From Anaerolineales bacterium (GTDB lineage: Bacteria > Chloroflexota > Anaerolineae > Anaerolineales > Villigracilaceae), in contig JABARH010000003.1 in assembly GCA_019187665.1 (NCBI GenBank), positions 158,982 to 222,981 of the forward strand: a stretch of DNA of 64,000 nt. Direction: 5' to 3'. Positions 8,368-15,686 of this stretch are shown in pieces. Position numbers and translations under genes: made by a program. Position 1 is the first letter of the stretch. The number at the start of each line of letters is the position of its first letter. The notes beneath the pieces were generated by a model that had not been told where the DNA came from, searched no databases, and saw nothing but the letters and a program-made list of their open reading frames with translations.

Positions 8368-9219
8368 ATGCCCTGGAACCCATCCTCCTCACGCGCTTCC
8401 GCCGGGGACGTTGTCCAACTCGTCGGCCTGCGCCACAAGCACTTCATCTTCACGCTCGCGCCCGACGGCGAACTGCAAACCCATCGCGGCGTGATCCAAC
8501 ACAACGACTTGATCGGCCTCTCGTACGGCGTGCAGGTTTTCAGTCACATCGGCGCGCCGTTCTTTTTGCTGCAGCCCTCGCTGGCCGACCTGCTCAACGA
8601 ACTGCCGCGCAACACGCAGATTCTCTACCCAAAAGATATCGGTTTCATCCTCGTGACGATGAGCGTCGGACCGGGACAGCGCGTGATCGAGGCCGGAACC
8701 GGATCGGGGTCCATGACGATCGCTCTGGCGCACGCGGTCGGGGCGGAGGGGCGCGTCCTCTCCTATGAGCAGCGACAGGATTTTCAAAACCTCGCCCGTA
8801 AGAATCTCACCCGCGTGGGTCTCGACGCGCGCGTGGACTTTAAACTTCGCGATATTGCCGAGGGCCTCGATGAAACCGACGCCGACGCGTTCTTCCTCGA
8901 TGTGCCGAACCCGTACGATTACATCGAACAGGCGCGCGCCGCGTTGAAGCCCGGCGGATATTTTTGCGCGTTGATCCCCACCGTTAACCAGGTGCAAAAA
9001 GTATTGCTGGCGCTACGCTTGCAGCGCTTCGCCTTCATCGAGGTGGCCGAGATGCTGTTGCGCTATTACAAGCCGGAACCGACACGCTTCCGCCCCACCG
9101 ACCGCATGGTGGCGCACACCGGCTTCCTCGTCTTCGCGCGGCGCATCGAACAAAGCGTGGAACCGCGCAGCCGCGAACTGCTCGAGGAGATCGGCGCGGT
9201 CAGCGCGTTGGACGAATAA
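8368..9219 (+). CDS. trmI: tRNA (adenine-58-N1)-methyltransferase TrmI
   Basis: 283 residues. TrmI methylates N1 of A58 in the T-loop of tRNAs using S-adenosylmethionine. An N-terminal beta domain (about 10-85) precedes the class I methyltransferase fold with SAM motif VIEAGTGSGSMTIALA, then FLDVPNPYDYIEQA (motif IV region) and the C-terminal GFLVFARR. The length is normal for bacterial and archaeal TrmI. No Shine-Dalgarno sequence is seen; the start rests on the abutting -10-like box and on homology starting near residue 10. Confidence 0.9.
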   Translation: MPWNPSSSRASAGDVVQLVGLRHKHFIFTLAPDGELQTHRGVIQHNDLIGLSYGVQVFSHIGAPFFLLQPSLADLLNELPRNTQILYPKDIGFILVTMSVGPGQRVIEAGTGSGSMTIALAHAVGAEGRVLSYEQRQDFQNLARKNLTRVGLDARVDFKLRDIAEGLDETDADAFFLDVPNPYDYIEQARAALKPGGYFCALIPTVNQVQKVLLALRLQRFAFIEVAEMLLRYYKPEPTRFRPTDRMVAHTGFLVFARRIEQSVEPRSRELLEEIGAVSALDE

Positions 9220-9250
9220 CCCGAATCCATTTCGCCAAAGGAGAATCGTT

Positions 9251-9796
9251 ATGTTTCGTAGACCCCTTCGTCGAGCCATGCGCCGGGCGGCGCGCCCGGA
9301 TGTTCCGCCCTTGTTGCGCCGCGCGCATGAATTCATGGCCGCCGGGAATTACGCCGCCGCGGCCGAAGCGTTCGAAACTCTGGCGCGGGCCGGCGAGGCG
9401 CGCCAACATCCCAAAACAGGGCAGATGTATCTGCAGGCAGGACGGGCGCGCATTTTGGCCGGGCAAAAGTCCGCCGGATTCCAACATCTCAAAGCAGGAC
9501 TCGACGCGCTGCAACGCATGGGCTTGCGCGGGCAGCTTTTTCACGCGGGCCAGCGCGTGACGGCGGAATTGAATCAACATGGAATGACCGCCGAGGCCCA
9601 GGAGCTCTCTCAGTGGCTTCAAACGAATATCCCCGCCGGCATGACGCCAGCGCCCGTTCCGTCGCCCGCAAAAAGACCCATCCTGCCGACTCACTGCCCC
9701 GGCTGCGGAGGCCCGCTGCGCGCAGACGATGTGGAGTGGCTGGATGAAGTTACCGCGGAGTGTGCCTGGTGCGGCAGTCCGCTGCGCGATGAGTAG
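9251..9796 (+). CDS. Unknown protein with TPR-like helices and a C-terminal zinc ribbon
   Basis: 181 residues, not recognised as a named family. The N-terminus is arginine-rich (RRPLRRAMRRAARP). Residues about 20-120 are helical with repeat character (AAAEAFETLARAGEA, AGRARILAGQ), like two or three TPR units. The end holds a CPGCGG...CAWCGSPL zinc ribbon (about residues 150-176). A good AAAGGAG site precedes the ATG. It sits 31 bp after trmI and is probably cotranscribed. A role as adaptor or nucleic-acid-binding protein is only a guess. Confidence 0.8.
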   Translation: MFRRPLRRAMRRAARPDVPPLLRRAHEFMAAGNYAAAAEAFETLARAGEARQHPKTGQMYLQAGRARILAGQKSAGFQHLKAGLDALQRMGLRGQLFHAGQRVTAELNQHGMTAEAQELSQWLQTNIPAGMTPAPVPSPAKRPILPTHCPGCGGPLRADDVEWLDEVTAECAWCGSPLRDE

Positions 9797-9812
9797 GCCC
9801 CGGAGAAAGAAA

Positions 9813-9838
9813 CAGCCGGGTCCGTTTGGACCCGGCTG
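9813..9838. terminator. Bidirectional terminator between convergent genes
   Basis: A perfect 11-bp stem CAGCCGGGTCC/GGACCCGGCTG with a GTTT loop. On the minus strand it is followed by TTTCTTTCT, so it best serves the ferredoxin gene. Confidence 0.8.
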
Positions 9839-9869
9839 AACGTTAAGATTAAGGAAGCGGGCGAAGCCA

Positions 9870-10295
9870 TCAGCCGCGCGTGGCTTTGGCTTCATCCGTA
9901 TCGTTGGCCTTGTAGCCCGGCCCACCTTCAAAGTATTGGTAGTGCGGCTGAATGTCCTCGGTCAGGTCCACCACCTCGCCCGCGGCAAGTTGTTTGGCGG
10001 TTTCGAGGGCCACCTTCACGTTATGATGATTGATCCCTTCCCAATGTTCGCTGAAACCCACTTTCGAAACATATTCACCGCCCTTGGCGGTATAGGCAGA
10101 GGGAACATCGGATTCGGGGAAGATGGCGGCGAAGGGACATTCCGGCACGCATGCGCCGCAGTCAATGCAAGTGGCCGGGTCAATGTAATACCAGGGCCAT
10201 TCGTTCTGGGGAATACCGGGGACGATACACTCCACGGGGCAAACTTCCACGCATCCGCTATCGCGCAGGCACAGGCTGGTGATGATGTGGGTCAT
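9870..10295 (-). CDS. Dicluster (7Fe/8Fe-type) ferredoxin
   Basis: 141 residues. The N-terminal 60 residues hold two cluster motifs, C-x(5)-C-x3-CPVEC (first site, with a DSG insertion as in 3Fe-4S/4Fe-4S ferredoxins) and CIDCGACVPECP (second site). A C-terminal extension of about 65 residues has conserved-looking aromatic and acidic segments (HYQYFEGGPGYKAND). It is a soluble low-potential electron carrier. AAGGAG lies 8 nt before the ATG. It has its own promoter downstream of the superoxide dismutase gene, so the pair may respond together to redox state. Confidence 0.9.
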   Translation of the reverse strand: MTHIITSLCLRDSGCVEVCPVECIVPGIPQNEWPWYYIDPATCIDCGACVPECPFAAIFPESDVPSAYTAKGGEYVSKVGFSEHWEGINHHNVKVALETAKQLAAGEVVDLTEDIQPHYQYFEGGPGYKANDTDEAKATRG

Positions 10296-10320
10296 GTGTT
10301 TCTCCTTATAGGAATTTGAA

Positions 10321-10367
10321 AAGCCAGATACTTTAATTATATCTGGCTTGGTGTTTATGACAAGCCA
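10321..10367 (-). promoter_or_regulatory. Overlapping alternative hairpins between sodA and the ferredoxin gene
   Basis: AAGCCAGATA (10321-10330) pairs perfectly with TATCTGGCTT (10340-10349). The same central word also pairs as TGGCTTG (10344-10350) with CAAGCCA (10361-10367). On the minus strand the first hairpin ends in TTTTC and could terminate sodA; it also straddles the ferredoxin -10 box. Confidence 0.55.
10336..10363 (-). promoter_or_regulatory. Ferredoxin gene promoter
   Basis: On the minus strand TTGTCA and TATAAT are separated by 16 bp. The implied leader is about 33 nt and ends in AAGGAG. Confidence 0.7.
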
Positions 10368-10381
10368 AAAACGCGCAGCGA

Positions 10382-10984
10382 TTAACCGTTGAAGCGTCGC
10401 GCGACCTCATCCCAATGGACCGCGTTCCACCAGTTCGTCACATACTCCGCGCGGCGGTTCTGATACTTGAGATAGTAGGCGTGTTCCCATACATCCACGC
10501 CCATCAAGGGCGTCATACCGTCGGACATGGGGTTATCCTGGTTGGGCGTGGAGACGACCGCCAGGCCGCTTCCCTTTTTGACGAGCCAGGCCCAGCCAGA
10601 ACCGAAGCGGCCGTTGGCGGCTTTTTCGAAATCACCTTTGAAGGCGTCGAAGGAGCCAAAGGCCGCCTCAATGGCTTTTGCCAGTTCGCCTTTGGGCGCG
10701 CCGCCAGACTTGGGCGCCATGATCTCCCAGAACATGGAGTGGTTCCACGTGCCGCCGCCATGATTGCGGACTGCCATGCGAATATCTTCGGGGACGGCGT
10801 TTAAATCTTTGAGCAGTTCTTCGAGCGACTTGCCGCCCAATTCGGGATGTTTTTCAATGGCGCCGTTAAGATTGGTGACATAGGCCTGATGGTGCTTGTC
10901 GTGATGGATGGTCATGGTCTGCGCGTCAATGTAGGGTTCGAGCGCGTCCACCGCGTAGGGAAGTTTGGGAAGTTCAAATGTCAT
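10382..10984 (-). CDS. sodA: Superoxide dismutase, Mn type by signature
   Basis: 200 residues, full length for the Fe/Mn superoxide dismutase family, which converts superoxide to hydrogen peroxide and oxygen. Metal ligands are visible as H in [11 protein letters not shown] in [12 protein letters not shown], and D and H in [10 protein letters not shown]. Gln in STPNQDNP and Gly in GGGTWNH are the residues usually found in Mn-specific enzymes. AAGGAGAACAAG precedes the ATG; an in-frame extension up to 11134 lies over the promoter and is rejected. Confidence 0.95.
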   Translation of the reverse strand: MTFELPKLPYAVDALEPYIDAQTMTIHHDKHHQAYVTNLNGAIEKHPELGGKSLEELLKDLNAVPEDIRMAVRNHGGGTWNHSMFWEIMAPKSGGAPKGELAKAIEAAFGSFDAFKGDFEKAANGRFGSGWAWLVKKGSGLAVVSTPNQDNPMSDGMTPLMGVDVWEHAYYLKYQNRRAEYVTNWWNAVHWDEVARRFNG

Positions 10985-11084
10985 CTTGTTCTCCTTGTAC
11001 ACTTGTGTAGTTTGGGCTTGCGCAAAGCCCCATGTCGAATCTGCGCCGACATTTGCGCTGTACCGATAATGGTAGCCGCTGTAA

Positions 11085-11112
11085 ATTTTACTCCCGACTG
11101 AGGGAAAGTCAA
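11085..11112 (-). promoter_or_regulatory. sodA promoter
   Basis: On the minus strand TTGACT and TAAAAT are 16 bp apart, implying a leader of about 95 nt. That leader contains the short hairpin GGGCTTTGCGCAAGCCC. Confidence 0.6.
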
Positions 11113-11131
11113 GATAATATTCAATTCGTGC

Positions 11132-11288
11132 CATGGCTTTCTCAAGGCCGGAATTTTCTCAACGCGCATGCCGCGAATTTGCCAATGCTCCAAATGAGGC
11201 CCAAGAGAATTCGCGAAATTCGCCCACACTTGCACCTGGGGCAAGTGCAGGTGTTTGCGCTATTCGCGTTCCAAATCGGCCAATCGGT
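11132..11288 (+). repeat. MITE family 2, diverged copy C
   Basis: The left 40 bp (ATGGCTTTCTCAAGGCCGG, then TTCTCAACGCG) and later words (AATTCGCGAAATTCGCC, ATTCGCGTTCCAAA) match the near-identical copies at 51941-52092 and 61377-61526. The middle has a different hairpin (CACTTGC/GCAAGTG) and the right end is lost. No clear target duplication. It fills the gap between sodA and pspC with no gene seen. Confidence 0.6.
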
Positions 11289-11480
11289 CATAAGAGACGT
11301 TCTCCAGCGTCGAATGGATGATGACCTTTGCGCGGACGCTACAATTCCTGCCGTTACAATACAAGTCAGGCAGACGTTCGAGACCGCCGACCATACAATC
11401 ATCCAACCAATCAAACCCGCGTCTTTTTTCTTCTTCCTGCGTAAAATACATCGTCAACACATCTCATCTGGAGGCATCCC

Positions 11481-11675
11481 ATGTCTGCGCAAAAACAATC
11501 CCTGCGCCGCTCGAAGCGCAATCGTATGATCGCCGGTGTCTGCGGCGGCCTGTCTGAATTTTTCGGCATCGCTTCGTTCTGGTTCCGTCTCGCTTTTCTG
11601 CTGGCGCTCATCCCTGGCGGTGTCCCTGGCATCCTCGTATACGTCATCATCTGGATGGTTGTGCCGAGCGAGTGA
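11481..11675 (+). CDS. PspC domain-containing small membrane protein
   Basis: 64 residues made of a single PspC domain: basic N-terminus (RRSKRNRMIAGVCGGLSEFFG) and two closely spaced hydrophobic segments (about 26-60) ending WMVVPSE. Such stand-alone PspC proteins are common in Gram-positive and Chloroflexota genomes and are linked to membrane stress. A GGAGGC site lies upstream of the ATG. It is followed within 5 bp by the EamA transporter gene. Confidence 0.88.
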   Translation: MSAQKQSLRRSKRNRMIAGVCGGLSEFFGIASFWFRLAFLLALIPGGVPGILVYVIIWMVVPSE

Positions 11676-11680
11676 CGCAC

Positions 11681-12601
11681 ATGCCCAAGCCGCGAATTGC
11701 CTTCGCCCTGCTGATCGCCATCCTGGCCGTTTCCACCGCGAGCATCTTCATTAAATTCGCGCAAAGGGACGCGCCCTCACTTGTCATCGCGGCCGCGCGG
11801 CTGACCATCGCCAGCCTCGTCCTCGTCCCGGCCGCGTTCCATTCCAAAGAAAACCGCGCCCAGCTCAAACGCCTGACGCGCGGCGATTGGGCGCTCGCCC
11901 TCCTCTCCGGTCTCTTCCTCTCGATCCACTTTGCGGCGTGGATCACCTCCCTCGAATACACAACCGTCGTCGCCTCGGTCGTCCTGGTTAGCACGGGACC
12001 GCTGTGGGTGGCGATCCTGTCGCCCCTGTTCCTGCGAGAATTTCCAACGCGCTGGGTCTGGTTCGGGATGTTCTTTGCCCTGCTCGGCGGGATTCTTGTG
12101 GGACTGAGCGACTCTTGCGCCGTGAGCGGACTCTCCCTCGCCTGCCCGCCTCTCTCCGACCTCGCGGCGGGTTCCGCGTTCTTCGGCAATTTCCTCGCCC
12201 TCGTCGGCGCGTTGACCGTCGCGGGCTACCTGATGATCGGACGCAGTCTGCGCGCCAAAATGGATCTGGTGCCTTACGTGTTCGTGGTATACAGCGTGGC
12301 CGCCCTGGCGCTGATCGTCTACATGCTCGCTGCCGGGCAAACGCCATTTGGGTATCCCATCCCGGCGTATATCTGGATGCTCTGCCTCGCGCTGATTCCC
12401 CAACTCATCGGACATTCCACGTACAACTGGGCGCTGCGTTACATGCCCGCCTCGCTCGTCTCCGTTACAACTCTCGGCGAACCGATCGGCTCTGCGATCC
12501 TGGCCTTCTTCCTGCTCCGCGAATCTCCGGCCGCGTTGACGCTCTTCGGCGGCCTGTTGATTTTGGCGGGGATTTATCTGGCTTCGATCAATCGCGAATA
12601 A
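11681..12601 (+). CDS. EamA/DMT-superfamily transporter
   Basis: 306 residues with ten predicted membrane segments in two five-helix EamA repeats (about 5-140 and 165-300). The second ends in the usual GEPIGSAILAFFLLRESP...LFGGLLILAGIYLA. DMT proteins export or import small metabolites; the substrate is not predictable. I chose the ATG at 11681; an in-frame GTG at 11672 overlapping the pspC stop codon is possible and would add three residues. Confidence 0.88.
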   Translation: MPKPRIAFALLIAILAVSTASIFIKFAQRDAPSLVIAAARLTIASLVLVPAAFHSKENRAQLKRLTRGDWALALLSGLFLSIHFAAWITSLEYTTVVASVVLVSTGPLWVAILSPLFLREFPTRWVWFGMFFALLGGILVGLSDSCAVSGLSLACPPLSDLAAGSAFFGNFLALVGALTVAGYLMIGRSLRAKMDLVPYVFVVYSVAALALIVYMLAAGQTPFGYPIPAYIWMLCLALIPQLIGHSTYNWALRYMPASLVSVTTLGEPIGSAILAFFLLRESPAALTLFGGLLILAGIYLASINRE

Positions 12602-12758
12602 CTTCCACCAACCTTGACGAAGCAACAACGACTTCGGTCCTGTTTGCCGAAATTCAACTTCTGGCTGTAGGTGTCGGCGCATCAAACGCGCGCCGCGTCA
12701 ACGCCTCCTCGAAGAACCGCTCCGTCCGCCGCGCTGGACGGTTTTCCCATTTAAAAAA

Positions 12759-13166
12759 TTAACGAAGGGAAGCGTATGCCCCCAGCCACGGCTTGCCCAG
12801 GCGGTGATTATCGCTGACCTTGATCTTGCCGAATTTTCCAGCGATGACCGGCATCAGCGCGGCAATGACCGCCCAATCGTCGGCCTGCACGGCAGCTTTC
12901 ATTTTTGAGGCAGTTGTCCCGGCCCACATCCATTCCATGCGAAAGCGGTCGGCCTTGACCCAGTAATCGCGCTTCTCCCACGCGGCGACAGAGGTGTCAA
13001 TCCCATCGGCGATGGTTTGCAGGGCGATGGCAATGAAGGCGGCAAGGTCGCGGGCGTAGGCGGTTGGTTCGGATTGTTTGGCAAGTTCACGGATGGCAAG
13101 GACAATCCCCTTCGAAAGACGGGTACGATCTTTTCCAGCAGAGTCGAGGTTGATGACGCGGCTCAA
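12759..13166 (-). CDS. Hypothetical protein (135 aa)
   Basis: Not recognised. A soluble, largely helical protein with no signal sequence or Cys motif; W-rich patch YWVKADRFRMEWMWAG at about residues 68-83 and a basic C-terminus. The start is a TTG with GGAG 7 nt upstream. It converges with the EamA gene; the 157 bp between them (12602-12758) show nothing recognisable. Confidence 0.7.
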   Translation of the reverse strand: MSRVINLDSAGKDRTRLSKGIVLAIRELAKQSEPTAYARDLAAFIAIALQTIADGIDTSVAAWEKRDYWVKADRFRMEWMWAGTTASKMKAAVQADDWAVIAALMPVIAGKFGKIKVSDNHRLGKPWLGAYASLR

Positions 13167-13178
13167 TGAGGTGCTCCA

Positions 13179-13220
13179 GGTGTCAGGTGTCAGGTGTCAG
13201 GTGTCAGGTGTCAGGTGTCA
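13179..13220. repeat. Tandem heptamer GGTGTCA x6
   Basis: Six exact head-to-tail copies of GGTGTCA, immediately upstream of the 135-aa gene. It is one of several unrelated 7-8 bp tandem arrays in the window. Confidence 0.95.
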
Positions 13221-13321
13221 GGTTTGGGGGCGAGCGAGGCGGGATTATACTCGAATCGAAAATCGCAAATGGCAAATCAAATTTTTTCGTTTATAATTTC
13301 GCCGCCCCGCTCAAAGCGCAC

Positions 13322-13403
13322 GGGGACGTGCTGGAACTGGCAGACAGGCATGACTTAGGATCATGTGCCGCAAGGCGTGAGGGTTCAAGTCCCTCCGTCC
13401 CCA
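13322..13403 (+). tRNA. tRNA-Leu (anticodon TAG)
   Basis: An 82-nt cloverleaf: acceptor GGGGACG/CGTCCCC with discriminator A, anticodon stem CATGA/TCATG around loop CTTAGGA (anticodon TAG at 13356-13358), a long variable arm (GCCGCAAGGC) typical of class II tRNAs, and GGGTTCAAGTCCC as T-arm. No CCA is encoded. Confidence 0.96.
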
Positions 13404-13453
13404 CTTTTCACCGCAAAACGCAAAGAAAATAATAAAAGAAGGAATCTCAAACG

Positions 13454-14899
13454 TTGAACATCGAAAAGAACATCCGGGAAGACCATCAGGCTGAACTGAC
13501 GGTTGAAGTTGAAGCAGAGCGCATGGAGGCGATGAAACGCCGCGCGGCGCGCAAGATATCCGAACGCGGCAAGATTCCCGGCTTTCGCCCGGGCAAGGCC
13601 CCCTATGAAATGATCCGCCGTCACTACGGCGACGAAGCGATCCTCGAAACAGCCGTGGACATGCTTGTAGAAGAGATCTATCCCCAAGCGCTGGAACAGG
13701 CCGAAATAGAGCCTTCCGCCATGGGCACGCTGGAAAAAGTCGAGAGTATGGACCCGCCGAAGTTTGTCTTCCGTGTGCCGATGATGCCGGTCGTGGAACT
13801 GGGCGATTACCTCTCCGTCCGCCTGCCGTATGAATTCACCGCGCCCGGCGACGAGGAAATGGAGAAGTCCCTGGTCGAACTGCGCCGCATGTATGCCACC
13901 ACTGAAATGGTCGAACGCGAAGCGCAGGAGGGCGATTATGTGCTGATTTCGGTAACCGGCGCGAAGGCCGACGCCGCAGAGGGCGACGACCCTGCCGACT
14001 TGAGCCGCGAAAACACAGCTCTCGTTGTGCGCGCAGAAGACGCCTTGCAGGAAAATGAATGGCCGTTCCAGGGATTCTGCCGGGAGATGATCGGCTTGAA
14101 GGCGGGCGACACAAAAACCATCCAGCACACTTATGCCGACGATTTCGAGGATGAGACAGTCAGAGGGGCTGCTGTGACATTCGAGGTCTCCATAAAAACT
14201 GTTCGCGCGGCGAACATGCCTGAATTGAACGACGACTTTGCCAGGACAGTCAGCGAAAAATATGAGAATCTGGAACAACTGAAAGAGGAACTGCGGAAGC
14301 AAAACGAAGCGAACGCCCAGGCCGAATATGATGACGAATATTTTGCCGAACTGATAGACAAGGTTAAAGAAAGCGCGACCATCAAATATCCCCCACAAGT
14401 GATGGAGCATGAAGCCGGGCATGTGCTGGAGGATCTGAAACAGCGTCTCGCTTCGCAGGGCATGGATCTCGAAACGTATTTCAAACTGCGCAACACGACA
14501 CAGGAGAAATTCATCGAGGAGGAGGTGAACCCGGTGGCGAAGAAACGCCTCGAACGCGGTTTGCTCCTCGACGAGATTGCCCGCCAGCAGAAGATTCGAT
14601 TCAATGAAGCCTCTTTGCGCGACGAGTTCGACCAGACCATTAATCAACTTGCCTATCAGGGCATGGACTTCAATCAACTCACCAGGGGCGGGAGAAAAGG
14701 GCAGGAGGTTTTTTCGCGGATGGTCGCGAATGAGTCCGCGGCGCGGCTGATGACTCGCAACACGCTTGAGCGCTTGAAGGTCATTGCGCTGGGCCAGTGG
14801 ACTCCCGAATTGCTGGAGGAGAAAAAAGACGGGGCGGAGGAAAAGGTCGAGGAAAGCGCGGCCGCTTCCGAGGTGGAGCAAGAAGCGAAGGCGGAGTAG
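13454..14899 (+). CDS. tig: Trigger factor, ribosome-associated chaperone
   Basis: 481 residues. Binds the ribosome exit site and shields nascent chains. The N-terminal ribosome-binding domain carries the signature GFRPGKAP (about residues 44-51); the PPIase (FKBP-like) domain spans about 165-260 and the helical C-terminal arms the rest, with an acidic, Ala/Glu-rich tail. The start codon is TTG preceded by AAGAAGGAA; no ATG fits. The FKBP-like domain has a long insertion (AKADAAEGDDPADLS) compared with the compact form. It is followed by clpP, the usual bacterial order. Confidence 0.95.
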   Translation: MNIEKNIREDHQAELTVEVEAERMEAMKRRAARKISERGKIPGFRPGKAPYEMIRRHYGDEAILETAVDMLVEEIYPQALEQAEIEPSAMGTLEKVESMDPPKFVFRVPMMPVVELGDYLSVRLPYEFTAPGDEEMEKSLVELRRMYATTEMVEREAQEGDYVLISVTGAKADAAEGDDPADLSRENTALVVRAEDALQENEWPFQGFCREMIGLKAGDTKTIQHTYADDFEDETVRGAAVTFEVSIKTVRAANMPELNDDFARTVSEKYENLEQLKEELRKQNEANAQAEYDDEYFAELIDKVKESATIKYPPQVMEHEAGHVLEDLKQRLASQGMDLETYFKLRNTTQEKFIEEEVNPVAKKRLERGLLLDEIARQQKIRFNEASLRDEFDQTINQLAYQGMDFNQLTRGGRKGQEVFSRMVANESAARLMTRNTLERLKVIALGQWTPELLEEKKDGAEEKVEESAAASEVEQEAKAE

Positions 14900-14982
14900 C
14901 CACAAACGCCAACAAATCCGTTGCGAGGAATTAACACAAATCCAATGCAGCGCGTTTATGATGGGCGCATTCGGAGGTACCC

Positions 14983-15615
14983 ATGATTCATGAACTCAAG
15001 AATACCCGCATCGAGCAAGGTCGAAATGTCATTCCAATGGTGGTCGAGCAGTCGGCGCGCGGCGAACGCGCCTACGACATCTACTCGCTCCTGCTGCGTG
15101 AACGCATCATCTTTCTCGGCACGCCAATAGACGACCAGGTGGCCAACGTGATCGTGGCCCAGTTGCTGTTCCTCAATCACGAGGACCCGGAACGCGAGAT
15201 CCGCATGTACATTAACTCACCCGGCGGAATCATCTACGCGGGGATGGCGATCCTCGACACGATGAATATCATCTCGAACCCGATCAGCACCACCGCCGTC
15301 GGCGTGACCGCTTCCTTCGGGACCGTATTGCTGGCCGCCGGAACCAAGGGCCGCCGCTACGCCCTGCCCCATGCGACGATCCACATGCACCAGCCTCTCG
15401 GCGGCGCGCAGGGGCAGGCAACGGACATTGCCATTGCCGCAAAACAGATCATGCGCCAGAAAGAAATCCTGAACAATATCCTCGCTAACAGCACCGGCCA
15501 GCCGCTGGAGGTGATCGAGCGCGACACCGACCGCGACTTTTACATGGACGCCAAGCAGGCCATGGAATATGGTTTGGTGGACCAGGTATTGGAAATTCCC
15601 GAGAAGGCAAAGTAG
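14983..15615 (+). CDS. clpP: ATP-dependent Clp protease proteolytic subunit ClpP
   Basis: 210 residues. Forms the tetradecameric serine protease chamber used with ClpX or ClpA/C unfoldases. Catalytic Ser111 lies in [10 protein letters not shown], where the family consensus is AASMGA, and His136 in HMHQPLGG. The Asp is in the [12 protein letters not shown] segment. GGAGG lies 7 nt before the ATG. The Phe-Gly after the catalytic Ser is a minor deviation. No clpX is within the window after it. Confidence 0.96.
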   Translation: MIHELKNTRIEQGRNVIPMVVEQSARGERAYDIYSLLLRERIIFLGTPIDDQVANVIVAQLLFLNHEDPEREIRMYINSPGGIIYAGMAILDTMNIISNPISTTAVGVTASFGTVLLAAGTKGRRYALPHATIHMHQPLGGAQGQATDIAIAAKQIMRQKEILNNILANSTGQPLEVIERDTDRDFYMDAKQAMEYGLVDQVLEIPEKAK

Positions 15616-15638
15616 TCCATTCAAACGTTAGCGATTGA

Positions 15639-15671
15639 AAACTGCCCGTCGAGTGATTCGGCGGGCAGTTT
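15639..15671. terminator. Terminator between clpP and the convergent regulator
   Basis: A 10-bp stem AAACTGCCCG/CGGGCAGTTT with a 13-nt loop, usable in both directions. Confidence 0.75.
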
Positions 15672-15686
15672 GATTTCATGGGGTCA

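Noticed and set aside
10985..11134. N-terminal extension of the superoxide dismutase
   Set aside because: It covers the sodA promoter and leader; the family begins at [10 protein letters not shown] with a strong ribosome site.
13167..13321. A promoter or RNA gene in the gap with the GGTGTCA array
   Set aside because: Apart from the heptamers and the tRNA-Leu there is no convincing structure or -10/-35 pair.
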